DNA from: Massilia agri
GTDB lineage: Bacteria; Pseudomonadota; Gammaproteobacteria; Burkholderiales; Burkholderiaceae_D
NCBI RefSeq assembly: GCF_024753255.1
Contig: NZ_JANUHA010000016.1
Location: forward strand, 1 to 64,000
DNA: 64,000 nt
Direction: 5' to 3'
Below are positions 44,780 through 53,489 of the stretch, in pieces. Both the position numbers and the translations under genes were made by a program. Numbering within the stretch: position 1 is the stretch's first letter; each line of letters starts with the position of its first letter. The notes beneath the pieces were generated by a model that saw only the letters and a program-made list of their open reading frames with translations, made no database searches and was not told where the DNA came from.

Positions 44780-45599
44780 AAGTCTTCCAGGCCAGCCAGA
44801 GCTTTCTCAGCGGAGTCAGCGAGATGCGCTGGTTCAGCACGTGGAAGTTGTCGCGCTGGATCTCATCCAGCAGGGTGCGATAGATCGCGGCCATCATCAG
44901 GCCGGGGCGCTGGGCACGGCGGTCTTCCTTCGGCAACAGGGACAGGGCCTCGTCATAGGTGCGCTGGGCGCGCTCGGCCTGGAACTTCATCAGTGCCTCG
45001 AACTTCTCGCCGTGGCGGAAATTCAGGATGTCGGCGGCCGTCACATTGAACTGCTGCAGCTCGTTGACCGGCAGGTAGATGCGGCCCTTGCGTGCGTCGT
45101 CGCCGACGTCGCGGATGATGTTGGTGAGCTGGAATGCCAGGCCCAGCTTCTCGGCATATGCCAGGGTCTGCGGGTTCGTGTAGCCGAAGATGCTGGCCGA
45201 CAGGATGCCGACCACGCCGGCCACGCGCCAGCAGTATTTCTGCAGGCCGGCGTAGTCGAGGTAGCGGCTCTGGTCCAGGTCCATCTCCATGCCATCGACA
45301 ATGGCCTGCAGGTGCTGCTCTTCCAGCTTGTAGGTCGCGATGTGCGGCTGCAGGGCCTGGGTCACGGGGTGGGTGGGCGTGCCCTTGTACATGCTCGACA
45401 CTTCGGTACGCCACCAGGCCAGCTTGATGCGCGCCACCGAGGCGTCGCTGGTCTCGTCCACCGTGTCGTCGACTTCGCGGCAGAAGGCATACAGCGCGGT
45501 GATCGCGCGGCGGCGTTCGGGCGGCAGGAACAGGAAGCTGTAGTAGAAGCTGGAGCCGCTCTGGGCGGTCTTTTGCTGGCAGTATTCGTCGGGGGACAT
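44766..45599 (-). CDS. hpnD: Presqualene diphosphate synthase
   Basis: 277 residues, all-alpha prenyltransferase fold. The two Asp-rich Mg-PPi motifs are EVDDTVDE and DVGDDARKG; FYYSFLFLPPERR at the N-terminus is the family hallmark. It joins two farnesyl diphosphates head to head into presqualene diphosphate, the substrate for HpnC. It lies 70 bp after hpnC on the same strand. Confidence 0.93.
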   Translation of the reverse strand: MSPDEYCQQKTAQSGSSFYYSFLFLPPERRRAITALYAFCREVDDTVDETSDASVARIKLAWWRTEVSSMYKGTPTHPVTQALQPHIATYKLEEQHLQAIVDGMEMDLDQSRYLDYAGLQKYCWRVAGVVGILSASIFGYTNPQTLAYAEKLGLAFQLTNIIRDVGDDARKGRIYLPVNELQQFNVTAADILNFRHGEKFEALMKFQAERAQRTYDEALSLLPKEDRRAQRPGLMMAAIYRTLLDEIQRDNFHVLNQRISLTPLRKLWLAWKTYVRT

Positions 45600-45669
45600 G
45601 TAATTCTTGCTTATGGTGTTTGCTGCTGTGGGCGGCGAATCCGCTATCTTAGCCGATGCGGGGCGCGCC

Positions 45670-46479
45670 CTACATTTTCAGGGCGCGCCAGGCGACGACG
45701 ATCCAGTCGGCCGGCTGCAGGGTCGGGCGCCGCGTAAAGACGTCGTAGTCGACCTTCTCGATCGCTTCCAGGATCCGCAGGCCGCCCTGGATCATCAGGC
45801 GCAGCTCCCAGCCGACCCGGCCCGGCAGGCGCAAGGCCAGCGGCGCGCCGCTCTGTATCAGGGCGCGCGCCCGGTCGACCTCGAAGCGCATCAGGGCGCG
45901 CCAGGCCGGGCTGGCGGGGTCGCGGCCGAGTTCGGTCTCGAGGACGGCATGGCGTTCCAGGTCTTCCCGGGGGATGTAGATCCGGCCCTTGGCCAGGTCG
46001 ATCGCGACGTCCTGCCAGAAGTTAATGAGCTGCAGGGAAGTGCAGATCGCGTCCGAATCGCGCAGGTTGCGCTCGTCCACGGCATCGTACAGTTCCAGCA
46101 TCAGGCGCCCGACCGGGTTGGCGGAGCGTCGGCAATAGTCGAGCAGTTGGGTGTAGTCGGCATAGCGGGCGGTGACCACGTCCTGGCGGAAGGCCGACAG
46201 CAGGTCGTGCATCGGCGCCACCGGCAGCCGGTACTCGGCAACCACCCGGGCCAGGCGCGCGAACATCGGGTCGGCGGGGATGGCGCCGCGTTCGATGGCG
46301 TCCAGTTCCTGGCCATAGCGCTCCAGGCTCGCCTGCCGCTCGGCAGGCAGGGCATCGCCCTCGTCGGCGATATCATCGGCGCTGCGGGCAAAGGCATAGA
46401 TGGCTTCGACGGCCGGCACCAGGCGGCGCGGCAGCAGGAATGATGCAACCGGAAAGTTTTCGTAATGCTCGACGGGCAT
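45670..46479 (-). CDS. hpnC: Hydroxysqualene synthase
   Basis: 269 residues, paralogue of HpnD. N-terminus HYENFPVASFLLPRR, first Asp motif RSADDIADEGD, second NFWQDVAIDLAKGR. It converts presqualene diphosphate to hydroxysqualene. First gene of the squalene operon. No squalene-hopene cyclase or carotenoid genes lie nearby, so the end product (hopanoid, squalene or carotenoid) is not shown in this window. Confidence 0.92.
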   Translation of the reverse strand: MPVEHYENFPVASFLLPRRLVPAVEAIYAFARSADDIADEGDALPAERQASLERYGQELDAIERGAIPADPMFARLARVVAEYRLPVAPMHDLLSAFRQDVVTARYADYTQLLDYCRRSANPVGRLMLELYDAVDERNLRDSDAICTSLQLINFWQDVAIDLAKGRIYIPREDLERHAVLETELGRDPASPAWRALMRFEVDRARALIQSGAPLALRLPGRVGWELRLMIQGGLRILEAIEKVDYDVFTRRPTLQPADWIVVAWRALKM

Positions 46480-46489
46480 ATTTGACTGT

Positions 46490-46531
46490 TGACTCTAAAG
46501 TCAGATTCTTTGCTCTTTCCATGATTATAAT
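46490..46531 (+). promoter_or_regulatory. Divergent control region of hpnC and the RND pump
   Basis: An inverted repeat TGACT-CTAA-AGTCA (46490-46503) lies 22 bp before a consensus TATAAT (46526-46531) directed at the RND adaptor gene. There is no good -35 box, so the inverted repeat may bind an activator or repressor. No regulator gene is adjacent. Confidence 0.35.
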
Positions 46532-46583
46532 TGCTCAATTACAAATGCCCTAGCGCAGCAAATCCACCAGCAAAGGATTCCCC

Positions 46584-47756
46584 GTGTCCGCTCTCCCGCA
46601 TTCCGCTTCCCGCCATTCCCCCTGCCTCGTCCGCGCCGCCTGCGCCGCGCCCCTCCTGCTCCTGCTGCTGGCAGGCTGCGGCAAGGAAGAGGCCAAGGTC
46701 GAAGACATCCGCCCGGTCCGCGTCGTCAAGCTCGCCGCCGGCGACGGCGCCGAGCGCGTCGAGTTCTCGGGCGACGTGCGTCCGCGCTACGAGTCGCGCC
46801 TGGGCTTCCGGGTCGGCGGCAAGATCGTCGAGCGCAAGGTCGACGTGGGCGCGAACGTCAAGGACGGCCAGGTCCTGATGCGCCTCGACCCGCAGGACCT
46901 GCGCCTGGCCGAGGCCCAGGCCAGGGCCACCCTGCGCGCCGCCGAGACCGAGCGCGACCTGGCCCAGGCCGACTACAAGCGGCACCAGAACCTGCGCGCC
47001 CAGAACTTCGTCAGCCAGGCGGTGCTGGATGCCAAGCAGGCGGCCCTGCGCGCGGCCCAGGCGAACGTGGACGCGGCGCGCGCGGGCTTCCGCGGCCAGT
47101 CGAACCAGGCCGGCTACGCCAACCTGGAGTCCGACACGAATGGCGTGGTGACGGCGGTCGACGCCGAAGTCGGCCAGGTCGTCGCGGCCGGCGCGCCGGT
47201 GGTGCGCGTGGCGCGCACGGACGAGAAGGAAGTGGTGATCGGCATCCCGGAAGACCGCGTCGAGCAGCTGCGCAAGGCCAGCGACGTCAAGGTGCGCCTG
47301 TGGGCCAATCGCGACGAAGCCATCCCCGGCAAGATCCGCGAAGTCTCGCCGGTGGCCGACCCGGCCACCCGCACGTATACGGTGAAAGTCTCGATTCCCG
47401 CCAATCCCGAGGTGCGCCTTGGGATGACGGCCACCGTCGACATGGCCGCAGGCGGCACGGGCGATGCCTCGCGCCTGCGCGTGCCTCTCAGCGCCCTGGT
47501 GCAGGACAAGGGCGCGACCAGCGTCTGGGTCGTCGAGAACGGGGCGGTGCAGCTGCGCCGCGTGCAGGTGGCGGGCCAGGCCGGCAACGACATCCTGCTG
47601 GCGGGCGGCGTGCAGCCGGGACAGACCGTGGTGACGGCCGGCGTGCACCTGCTCAAGCCCGGCCAGAAGGTCAGGATCCTGACGGCCGACGTCTCGCGCC
47701 GCGGCGACACCGAAGCCGCCGCAGTGGGCGCTGGCGCGCAAGGGGACGCTAAATGA
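46584..47756 (+). CDS. RND efflux periplasmic adaptor subunit, lipoprotein
   Basis: 390 residues from GTG at 46584 (AAAGGA upstream). The signal peptide ends in lipobox LLAGC (Cys about 32), so it is anchored in the inner membrane. Barrel-sandwich halves (RLGFRVGGKIVERKVDVGA and VVTAVDAEVGQVVAAG) flank an alpha-helical hairpin (about 105-165), then beta-barrel and membrane-proximal domains follow. It links the pump to an outer-membrane channel. The stop overlaps the pump start by 4 bp. Confidence 0.92.
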   Translation: MSALPHSASRHSPCLVRAACAAPLLLLLLAGCGKEEAKVEDIRPVRVVKLAAGDGAERVEFSGDVRPRYESRLGFRVGGKIVERKVDVGANVKDGQVLMRLDPQDLRLAEAQARATLRAAETERDLAQADYKRHQNLRAQNFVSQAVLDAKQAALRAAQANVDAARAGFRGQSNQAGYANLESDTNGVVTAVDAEVGQVVAAGAPVVRVARTDEKEVVIGIPEDRVEQLRKASDVKVRLWANRDEAIPGKIREVSPVADPATRTYTVKVSIPANPEVRLGMTATVDMAAGGTGDASRLRVPLSALVQDKGATSVWVVENGAVQLRRVQVAGQAGNDILLAGGVQPGQTVVTAGVHLLKPGQKVRILTADVSRRGDTEAAAVGAGAQGDAK

Positions 47757-50700
47757 TCAAGGGCTTCAACCTGTCGCGCTGGGCGCTGGAACACATCCCG
47801 CTCACGCGCTACCTGATCGCGGCCCTCCTGATCGGCGGCATTCTCAGCTACCAGCAGCTGGGCCAGGACGAGGACCCGCCCTTCACCTTCCGCGCGATGG
47901 TGGTGAAGGCCGTGTGGCCGGGCGCCACCGCCGTGCAGATGGCCGAGCAGGTGACCGACCCGCTCGAGCGCAAGCTCCAGGAGACGCCGTATATCGACAA
48001 GATCCGCAGCTTCTCCAAGCCGGGCGAGACCACCATCATCCTCGAGCTGCGCGAATCGACGCCGCCCGCCGAAACGGGGCCGACCTGGTACCAGGTGCGC
48101 AAGAAGATCGGCGACATGGCCGGCACGCTCCCGCAGGGTGTGGTGGGACCCTTCTTCAACGACGAATTCGGCGACACCTACGGTTCGATCTTCGCCCTGT
48201 CCGGCGACGGCTTCACCCAGGCCGAGATGCGCGACTACGCCGACTTCGTGCGCCAGCAGCTGCTGAAAGTGCCGCTGGTCTCGAAAGTGGAGCAGTTCGG
48301 CGTGCAGCAGGAGAAGGTCTACATCGAATTCTCGAGTAAGAAATTCGCCCAGCTGGGCGTGCCCTTCGAGCAGATCGTCAACCAGATCGCGACCCAGAAC
48401 GGGGTCGAGGCCAGCGGCGTGCTGGTCACGCCGACGGACAACCTGCAGGTGCGGGTCACGGGCGCCTTGAAGACGACCGAACTGCTGGAAAACCTCCAGC
48501 TGCGCGCCGGGAACACGACCTTCCGCCTGGGTGACTTCGCCGTCGTCAAGCGAGGCTACCAGGATCCGCCGCAGGACAAGATGCGCTACAACGGCAAGGA
48601 AGTCATCGGCCTGGGCGTGTCGATGGAGAAGGGCGGGAACATCATCAAGCTGGGCGAGGGGCTGGATGCGACGGTACGGTCGGTCCGCGCCCAGCTGCCG
48701 GTCGGCATCGAGCTCGAAAGGGTGGCCAACCAGCCGCAGGCGGTGACCGCCTCGGTCAACGAGTTCATCAAGGTGCTGGCCGAGGCGGTCATCATCGTGC
48801 TGGCGGTGTCCTTCATTTCGCTGGGCCTGCACACCAAACCCAAGCTGCGCATCGACGTGCGGCCGGGCCTCGTGGTGGCCCTGACCATTCCCCTGGTGCT
48901 GGCGATTACCTTCCTCTTCATGCGCGTCTTCGACATCTCGCTGCACAAGATCTCGCTGGGCGCCCTGATCATCGCGCTGGGCCTGCTGGTGGACGACGCC
49001 ATCATCGCGGTCGAGATGATGGTGAGGAAGATGGAGGAGGGGATGTCGCGCTTCGAGGCCGCCACGTTCGCCTACACCTCCACCGCGATCCCGATGCTGA
49101 CGGGGACCCTGATCACGGCGGCCGGCTTCCTGCCGATCGGCCTGGCCAAGTCGGCGGCGGGGGAATACACCTTCACGATGTTCTCGGTGAACGCGCTCGC
49201 CCTCCTGATTTCCTGGGTGGCGGCGGTGGTGTTCACGCCCTATATCGGCTACATCCTGCTGAAGGTGAAACCGCACGGCCAGGGCGAATCCTCGCACGAC
49301 GTGTTCGACAGCCCGGCCTACGAGCGCTTCCGCCGCCTGGTCAACCGCTGCGTGGAGTGGCGCAAGACCACCATTGCGCTCAGCCTGGGCGTGTTCGCAC
49401 TGGGCGTGTTCGGCTTCAACTTCATCGAGAAGCAGTTCTTCCCCGATTCCAGCCGTCCCGAGCTGATGGTCGAGATGTGGTCGCCCGAAGGCACCAGTTT
49501 CACCGCCAACGAGGCGACCGTGAAGCGTTTCGAGGCCTTCCTTGCGAAGCAGCAGGGCGTGCAGAGCGTGACGAGCTATGTCGGCACCGGCAGCCCGCGT
49601 TTCTACCTGCCGCTGGACCAGATCTTCCCGCAGTCGAACGTCTCGCAGCTGGTCGTGCTGCCCGTCGATGCCGAGGCGCGCGACAGGCTGCGCTTGACCA
49701 TCGAGGACGCCTTCCGCAACGATTTTCCCGAGGTGCGCGGCCGGGTGAAGCTGCTGCCGAACGGTCCGCCGGTGGCCTACCCGGTGCAGTTCCAGGTGCT
49801 GGGTCCGGACATCGGCATCGTGCGCAAGGTCGCCGACCAGGTCAAGGACGTCATGCGCGCCAACCAGAACACGGTCGGCGTGAACGACAACTGGAACGAG
49901 GCGGTCAAGGTGCTGCGCCTGGACCTCGACCAGGACAAGCTGCGCGCGCTGGGCGTGACCTCGCAGGCCGTGCGCCGCGTGGTGAACACGACCCTCACCG
50001 GCACCCCGGTGGGCCAGTTCCGCGAAACCAACCGCCTGATCGACATCGTGGTGCGCCAGCCGGTCGAGGAGCGCTCGACCATCACCCGCCTGTCGGAAGC
50101 ACTCGTACCGACGGCCGGTGGCGGCGCCGTGCCGATCGGGCAGGTGGCGAGGGTGCAGTTCGTGTGGGAGCCGGGCGTGGTCTGGCGCGAGGGGCGCGAG
50201 TGGGCGATCATGGTCCAGTCCGACGTCGTCGCCGGCATCCAAGGGCCGACCGTCACGGCCCAGGTCGACGAAAAGCTGGCCGACATCCGTTCCAAACTGC
50301 CGGCCGGCTACCGCGTGAAAGTGGAGGGCGCCGCGGCCGACAGCTCGGACGCGGAAGCCTCGATCATGGCGAACGTGCCGCTGGTGCTGTTCATCGTGTT
50401 CACGCTCCTGATGCTGCAGCTGCACAGCTTCTCGCGCGCATTGCTGGTCTTCCTCACGGGGCCGCTGGGCATCGCCGGCGCCGCCATGGCCCTGCTGGTG
50501 TTCGACCGCCCCTTCGGCTTCGTCGCCAACCTGGGCGTGATCGCCCTGTTCGGCATGATCATCCGCAACTCGGTGATCCTGGTGGACCAGATCGAGCAGG
50601 ACATCGCCGCCGGCGCCGAAGCCTGGGACGCGATCGTGGAGGCGGCGGTGCGCCGCTGCCGTCCGATCCTGCTGACGGCCGCAGCGGCGGCGCTGGCCAT

Positions 50701-50854
50701 GATTCCGCTGTCGCGGTCCGTGTTCTGGGGGCCGATGGCGGTGGCCATCATGGGCGGCCTGCTGGTGGCGACCGCTCTGACCCTGCTGTTCCTGCCGGCC
50801 TTGTATGCGGCCTGGTTCCGGGTAAAGAAACCGGTGGGCGCCAAGGTCGCGTGA
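47753..50854 (+). CDS. RND efflux transporter permease subunit
   Basis: 1033 residues, 12 membrane helices and two large periplasmic loops. The proton-relay Asp pair is in GLLVDDAIIAVEM (TM4), the N-terminus is FNLSRWALEHIPLTRYLIAA, and the C-terminal half has LGVIALFGMIIRNSVIL. It belongs to the AcrB/MexF-like HAE-RND group. It extrudes drugs or lipophilic compounds using the proton gradient; the substrate is not predictable. No outer-membrane factor gene follows, so a channel elsewhere must be shared. Confidence 0.92.
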   Translation: MIKGFNLSRWALEHIPLTRYLIAALLIGGILSYQQLGQDEDPPFTFRAMVVKAVWPGATAVQMAEQVTDPLERKLQETPYIDKIRSFSKPGETTIILELRESTPPAETGPTWYQVRKKIGDMAGTLPQGVVGPFFNDEFGDTYGSIFALSGDGFTQAEMRDYADFVRQQLLKVPLVSKVEQFGVQQEKVYIEFSSKKFAQLGVPFEQIVNQIATQNGVEASGVLVTPTDNLQVRVTGALKTTELLENLQLRAGNTTFRLGDFAVVKRGYQDPPQDKMRYNGKEVIGLGVSMEKGGNIIKLGEGLDATVRSVRAQLPVGIELERVANQPQAVTASVNEFIKVLAEAVIIVLAVSFISLGLHTKPKLRIDVRPGLVVALTIPLVLAITFLFMRVFDISLHKISLGALIIALGLLVDDAIIAVEMMVRKMEEGMSRFEAATFAYTSTAIPMLTGTLITAAGFLPIGLAKSAAGEYTFTMFSVNALALLISWVAAVVFTPYIGYILLKVKPHGQGESSHDVFDSPAYERFRRLVNRCVEWRKTTIALSLGVFALGVFGFNFIEKQFFPDSSRPELMVEMWSPEGTSFTANEATVKRFEAFLAKQQGVQSVTSYVGTGSPRFYLPLDQIFPQSNVSQLVVLPVDAEARDRLRLTIEDAFRNDFPEVRGRVKLLPNGPPVAYPVQFQVLGPDIGIVRKVADQVKDVMRANQNTVGVNDNWNEAVKVLRLDLDQDKLRALGVTSQAVRRVVNTTLTGTPVGQFRETNRLIDIVVRQPVEERSTITRLSEALVPTAGGGAVPIGQVARVQFVWEPGVVWREGREWAIMVQSDVVAGIQGPTVTAQVDEKLADIRSKLPAGYRVKVEGAAADSSDAEASIMANVPLVLFIVFTLLMLQLHSFSRALLVFLTGPLGIAGAAMALLVFDRPFGFVANLGVIALFGMIIRNSVILVDQIEQDIAAGAEAWDAIVEAAVRRCRPILLTAAAAALAMIPLSRSVFWGPMAVAIMGGLLVATALTLLFLPALYAAWFRVKKPVGAKVA

Positions 50855-50873
50855 TTGGACCGGTGGTTGGAAG

Positions 50874-50897
50874 GCGTGGGCGCTCGCGCGCCCACGC
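50874..50897. repeat. Solo hairpin GCGTGGGCGC-TCGC-GCGCCCACGC
   Basis: A perfect 10-bp stem 20 bp after the RND pump stop, followed by GTCCAGCC. Its GTGGGCG...CGCCCACGCGTcCA sequence closely resembles the left hairpin plus CGCGTTCAA of repeat copy B, so it may be a solitary half of the GTAGGGTGG family. It may also mark the 3' end of the efflux transcript. Confidence 0.5.
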
Positions 50898-51045
50898 GTC
50901 CAGCCAGATCATGCATATGGATAAGCCTCTTCTCATCTATATGGATGAGCTCGAGGTCCGGCACGCCTAGCAAAAAACGCCCAATAGTGACAGAAAATCC
51001 AGTAAAATATTCGTTTGAAGTTGTAGCCCCTAAACAGAGGAGTGC

Positions 51046-51083
51046 AGGGCGGCCGGTTTCACTGTCGGGCGCCCTTTGTTTTT
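51046..51083 (+). terminator. Terminator-like hairpin upstream of tRNA-Leu
   Basis: AGGGCG (51046-51051) and CGCCCT (51070-51075) can pair and are followed by TTGTTTTT. It lies 23 bp before tRNA-Leu and would end transcription coming from the efflux genes. The rest of 50855-51105 is AT-rich with no gene. Confidence 0.45.
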
Positions 51084-51105
51084 GTGGCAGAAAATGCAAT
51101 CCTGC

Positions 51106-51192
51106 GCGAGGATGGCGAAATTGGTAGACGCACCAGGTTTAGGTCCTGACGCCAGCAATGGTGTGGGGGTTCGAGTCCCCCTCCTCGCACCA
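51106..51192 (+). tRNA. tRNA-Leu (anticodon TAG)
   Basis: Acceptor GCGAGGA pairs with TCCTCGC, the D-arm has AAATTGGTAGACGC, the anticodon stem CCAGG/CCTG holds loop TTTAGGT (anticodon TAG, reads CUN), a variable arm follows, then TTCGAGTCC and encoded CCA. tig starts 31 bp later and may be cotranscribed. Confidence 0.93.
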
Positions 51193-51223
51193 CGAATAAT
51201 TATTTTTTTGGACGATTTTTATA

Positions 51224-52564
51224 ATGGCAACTGCAGTCGAAACCCTGGGTAAACTCGAGCGTCGCTTGACGATCTCTTTTCCGGTAGCTGACGTCCGTAC
51301 GGAGGTCGAAAAGCGCCTCAAGCAGCAGGCCAAGACGGCAAAGGCTCCGGGCTTCCGTCCGGGCAAGGTGCCGCTCAAGATGGTCGCGGCCCAATACGGC
51401 TACCAGATCGAATCGGATGTGCTGAACGACAAGGTCGGCCGCGCGTTCAACGCCGCAGCCAACGAGAACCAGCTGCGCGTTGCCGGCTTCCCGAAAATCG
51501 AGCCGAAGCAGGATGCGCCGGAAGGCACCCTGGCGTTTGACGCGACCTTCGAAGTCTACCCGGACGTCGTGATCGGCGACCTGGCCAATGTGGAAATCGA
51601 AACCGTGTCGGCCGACGTGTCGGACGCCGAGATCGACAAGACCATCGACATCCTGCGCAAGCAGCGCGTGCACTACCACACCAAGGGTGAGGCAGGCGAG
51701 CACGGCACCGGTGGCGAAGCCGTGGCTGCCAACGGCGACCGCGTGACCGTCGACTTCGTCGGCAAGATCGACGGCGAGGAATTCGCTGGCGGCAAGGCCG
51801 AAAACTACCCCTTCGTGCTGGGCGAAGGCCGCATGCTGCCGGAATTCGAAGCCGCGACCGTCGGCCTGAAAGTCGGCGAGAGCAAGACCTTCCCGCTGCC
51901 TTTCCCCGAGGACTACCATGGTAAGGATGTGGCCGGCAAGACCGCCGAGTTCACCATCACCCTGAAGAACCTCGAGTGGGCCCACATGCCGGAAGTCGAC
52001 GCCGAGTTCGCCAAGTCGCTGGGCATCGAAGACGGCTCCATCGAAAAGATGCGCGCCGACATCAAGACCAACCTGGAGCGTGAAGTCAACGCCCGCATCA
52101 AGGCCCGCAACAAGGACGCCGTGATGGACGCCCTGGTCAAGTCGACCGAGTTGGAAGTGCCGAAGGCAATGATCCAGCAGGATTCGGAGCGCCTGGCCGA
52201 GATGACCCGCCAGGACATGATGCAGCGTGGCATGGATGTCAAGTCGATGCCGTTCCCGGCCGAGATGTTCGCCGACAAGGCCGAGCGCCGCGTGCGCCTG
52301 GGCCTGATCCTGTCGCAGCTGGTGGCCGACAACAAGCTGGAAGCCACCCAGGAGCAGGTGAAAGCCCAGATCGAAGACTTCTCGCAGAGCTACGAAGACC
52401 CGAAAGAAGTCCTGAAGTACTATTACAGCGACCGTCGCCGCCTGGCCGAAGTGGAAGCTCTTGTATTGGAAGAAAACGTCGTTAACTATGTCCTCGGCAA
52501 GGCGAAGGTCAGCACCAAGACCATCGCTTTCGATGAACTGATGGGTGGCAACCCACAGGGTTAA
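51224..52564 (+). CDS. tig: Trigger factor
   Basis: 446 residues, ribosome-bound chaperone with peptidyl-prolyl isomerase activity. The N-terminal ribosome-binding domain contains GFRPGKVP (the GFRxGxxP dock). The FKBP-like domain spans about 165-250 ([15 protein letters not shown]) and the C-terminal helical arms follow. Start of the conserved tig-clpP-clpX-lon order. It has no strong Shine-Dalgarno sequence (GGA about 10 nt upstream in a T-rich leader). Confidence 0.95.
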   Translation: MATAVETLGKLERRLTISFPVADVRTEVEKRLKQQAKTAKAPGFRPGKVPLKMVAAQYGYQIESDVLNDKVGRAFNAAANENQLRVAGFPKIEPKQDAPEGTLAFDATFEVYPDVVIGDLANVEIETVSADVSDAEIDKTIDILRKQRVHYHTKGEAGEHGTGGEAVAANGDRVTVDFVGKIDGEEFAGGKAENYPFVLGEGRMLPEFEAATVGLKVGESKTFPLPFPEDYHGKDVAGKTAEFTITLKNLEWAHMPEVDAEFAKSLGIEDGSIEKMRADIKTNLEREVNARIKARNKDAVMDALVKSTELEVPKAMIQQDSERLAEMTRQDMMQRGMDVKSMPFPAEMFADKAERRVRLGLILSQLVADNKLEATQEQVKAQIEDFSQSYEDPKEVLKYYYSDRRRLAEVEALVLEENVVNYVLGKAKVSTKTIAFDELMGGNPQG

Positions 52565-52596
52565 AAATAGCCCGACCCGTATGGGTTTCGGTTTAT

Positions 52597-52646
52597 CGTC
52601 GGGTGGACGTCATGCCGGGTGCTGCCCGGGATGACGTCCACCCGAC
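52597..52646. repeat. Long hairpin in the tig-clpP intergenic region
   Basis: CGTCGGGTGGACGTCAT and ATGACGTCCACCCGACG are perfect 17-bp arms; an inner CCGGG/CCCGG stem is separated from them by one G-G mismatch. The outer GTCGGGTGGAC resembles the GTAGGGTGGAC ends of the dispersed repeat. A T6 run lies about 20 nt further on, so partial termination or mRNA stabilisation between tig and clpP is possible. Confidence 0.7.
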
Positions 52647-52697
52647 GTGTCTGGAGGCTAGGTTTTTTAACCCATTTTTACAAGGAACGAGACAGGT

Positions 52698-53315
52698 ATG
52701 ATTCGTAATCCGGCATTGGATACCCAAGCACTCGGCCTCGTGCCGATGGTGGTCGAACAGAGCGGCCGCGGCGAGCGCGCCTATGACATCTACTCGCGCC
52801 TCCTCAAGGAGCGCGTGATCTTCCTGGTCGGTCCTGTCAACGACCAGATGGCCAACCTGATCGTGGCCCAGCTGCTGTTCCTGGAGAGCGAGAATCCGGA
52901 CAAGGACATCTCGCTGTACATCAACTCCCCGGGCGGTTCGGTCTCGGCGGGCCTGGCGATCTTCGACACGATGAACTTCATCAAGCCGGACGTCTCCACC
53001 CTGTGCACCGGCCTGGCCGCCTCGATGGGCGCCTTCCTGCTGGCCGCCGGCGCCAAGGGGAAGCGTTTCTCGCTGCCGAACTCGCGCGTGATGATCCACC
53101 AGCCGTCCGGCGGTTCCCAGGGCATGGCCTCGGACATCGAGATCCAGGCCAAGGAAATCCTGTACCTGCGCGAGCGCCTGGCGCGCATCATGGCCGACAA
53201 CACCGGCCAGAGCATCGAGCAGATCCACCGCGACACCGACCGCGACCGCTTCATGTCGGCGGAAGAGGCTGTCGAGTACGGCATGATCGACCGCGTACTG
53301 ACCAACCGCGCATAA
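52698..53315 (+). CDS. clpP: ATP-dependent Clp protease proteolytic subunit
   Basis: 205 residues, S14 serine peptidase forming a 14-mer chamber. The triad is Ser109 (GLAASMGAF), His134 (MIHQPSGG) and Asp183 (HRDTDRD). The N-terminal [11 protein letters not shown] region is the propeptide. It partners ClpX encoded 174 bp downstream, with a terminator and a new promoter in between. Confidence 0.96.
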   Translation: MIRNPALDTQALGLVPMVVEQSGRGERAYDIYSRLLKERVIFLVGPVNDQMANLIVAQLLFLESENPDKDISLYINSPGGSVSAGLAIFDTMNFIKPDVSTLCTGLAASMGAFLLAAGAKGKRFSLPNSRVMIHQPSGGSQGMASDIEIQAKEILYLRERLARIMADNTGQSIEQIHRDTDRDRFMSAEEAVEYGMIDRVLTNRA

Positions 53316-53365
53316 GGGCAGCAATACCAGCTGCGCGTTGCGACGCCGTCAAAGGTGTTGCCAAA

Positions 53366-53405
53366 AAACGCCCGGGCGCAAAACGTGTTCGGGCGTTTCG
53401 TTTTT
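53366..53405 (+). terminator. Intrinsic terminator after clpP
   Basis: AAACGCCCG and CGGGCGTTT pair across a loop of about 15 nt and are followed by CGTTTTTATTT, 50 bp after the clpP stop. Confidence 0.75.
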
Positions 53406-53433
53406 ATTTCGGGTAGCATGTTCGTGTGCGCAC

Positions 53434-53462
53434 TTGTTGCGTGCTCGTATTAGCGTTATATT
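53434..53462 (+). promoter_or_regulatory. Promoter of clpX
   Basis: TTGTTG (53434-53439), 17-bp spacer, TATATT (53457-53462), located between the clpP terminator and the clpX ATG at 53490. It would make clpX expression partly independent of tig-clpP. Confidence 0.55.
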
Positions 53463-53489
53463 CAAGCAACTTATTAGATAACCTGCCCC

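Noticed and set aside
47114..50425. 1103-codon open frame antisense to the RND pump
   Set aside because: A GC-skew shadow: His/Arg/Gly-rich translation with no recognisable domain, opposite a fully conserved RND gene.
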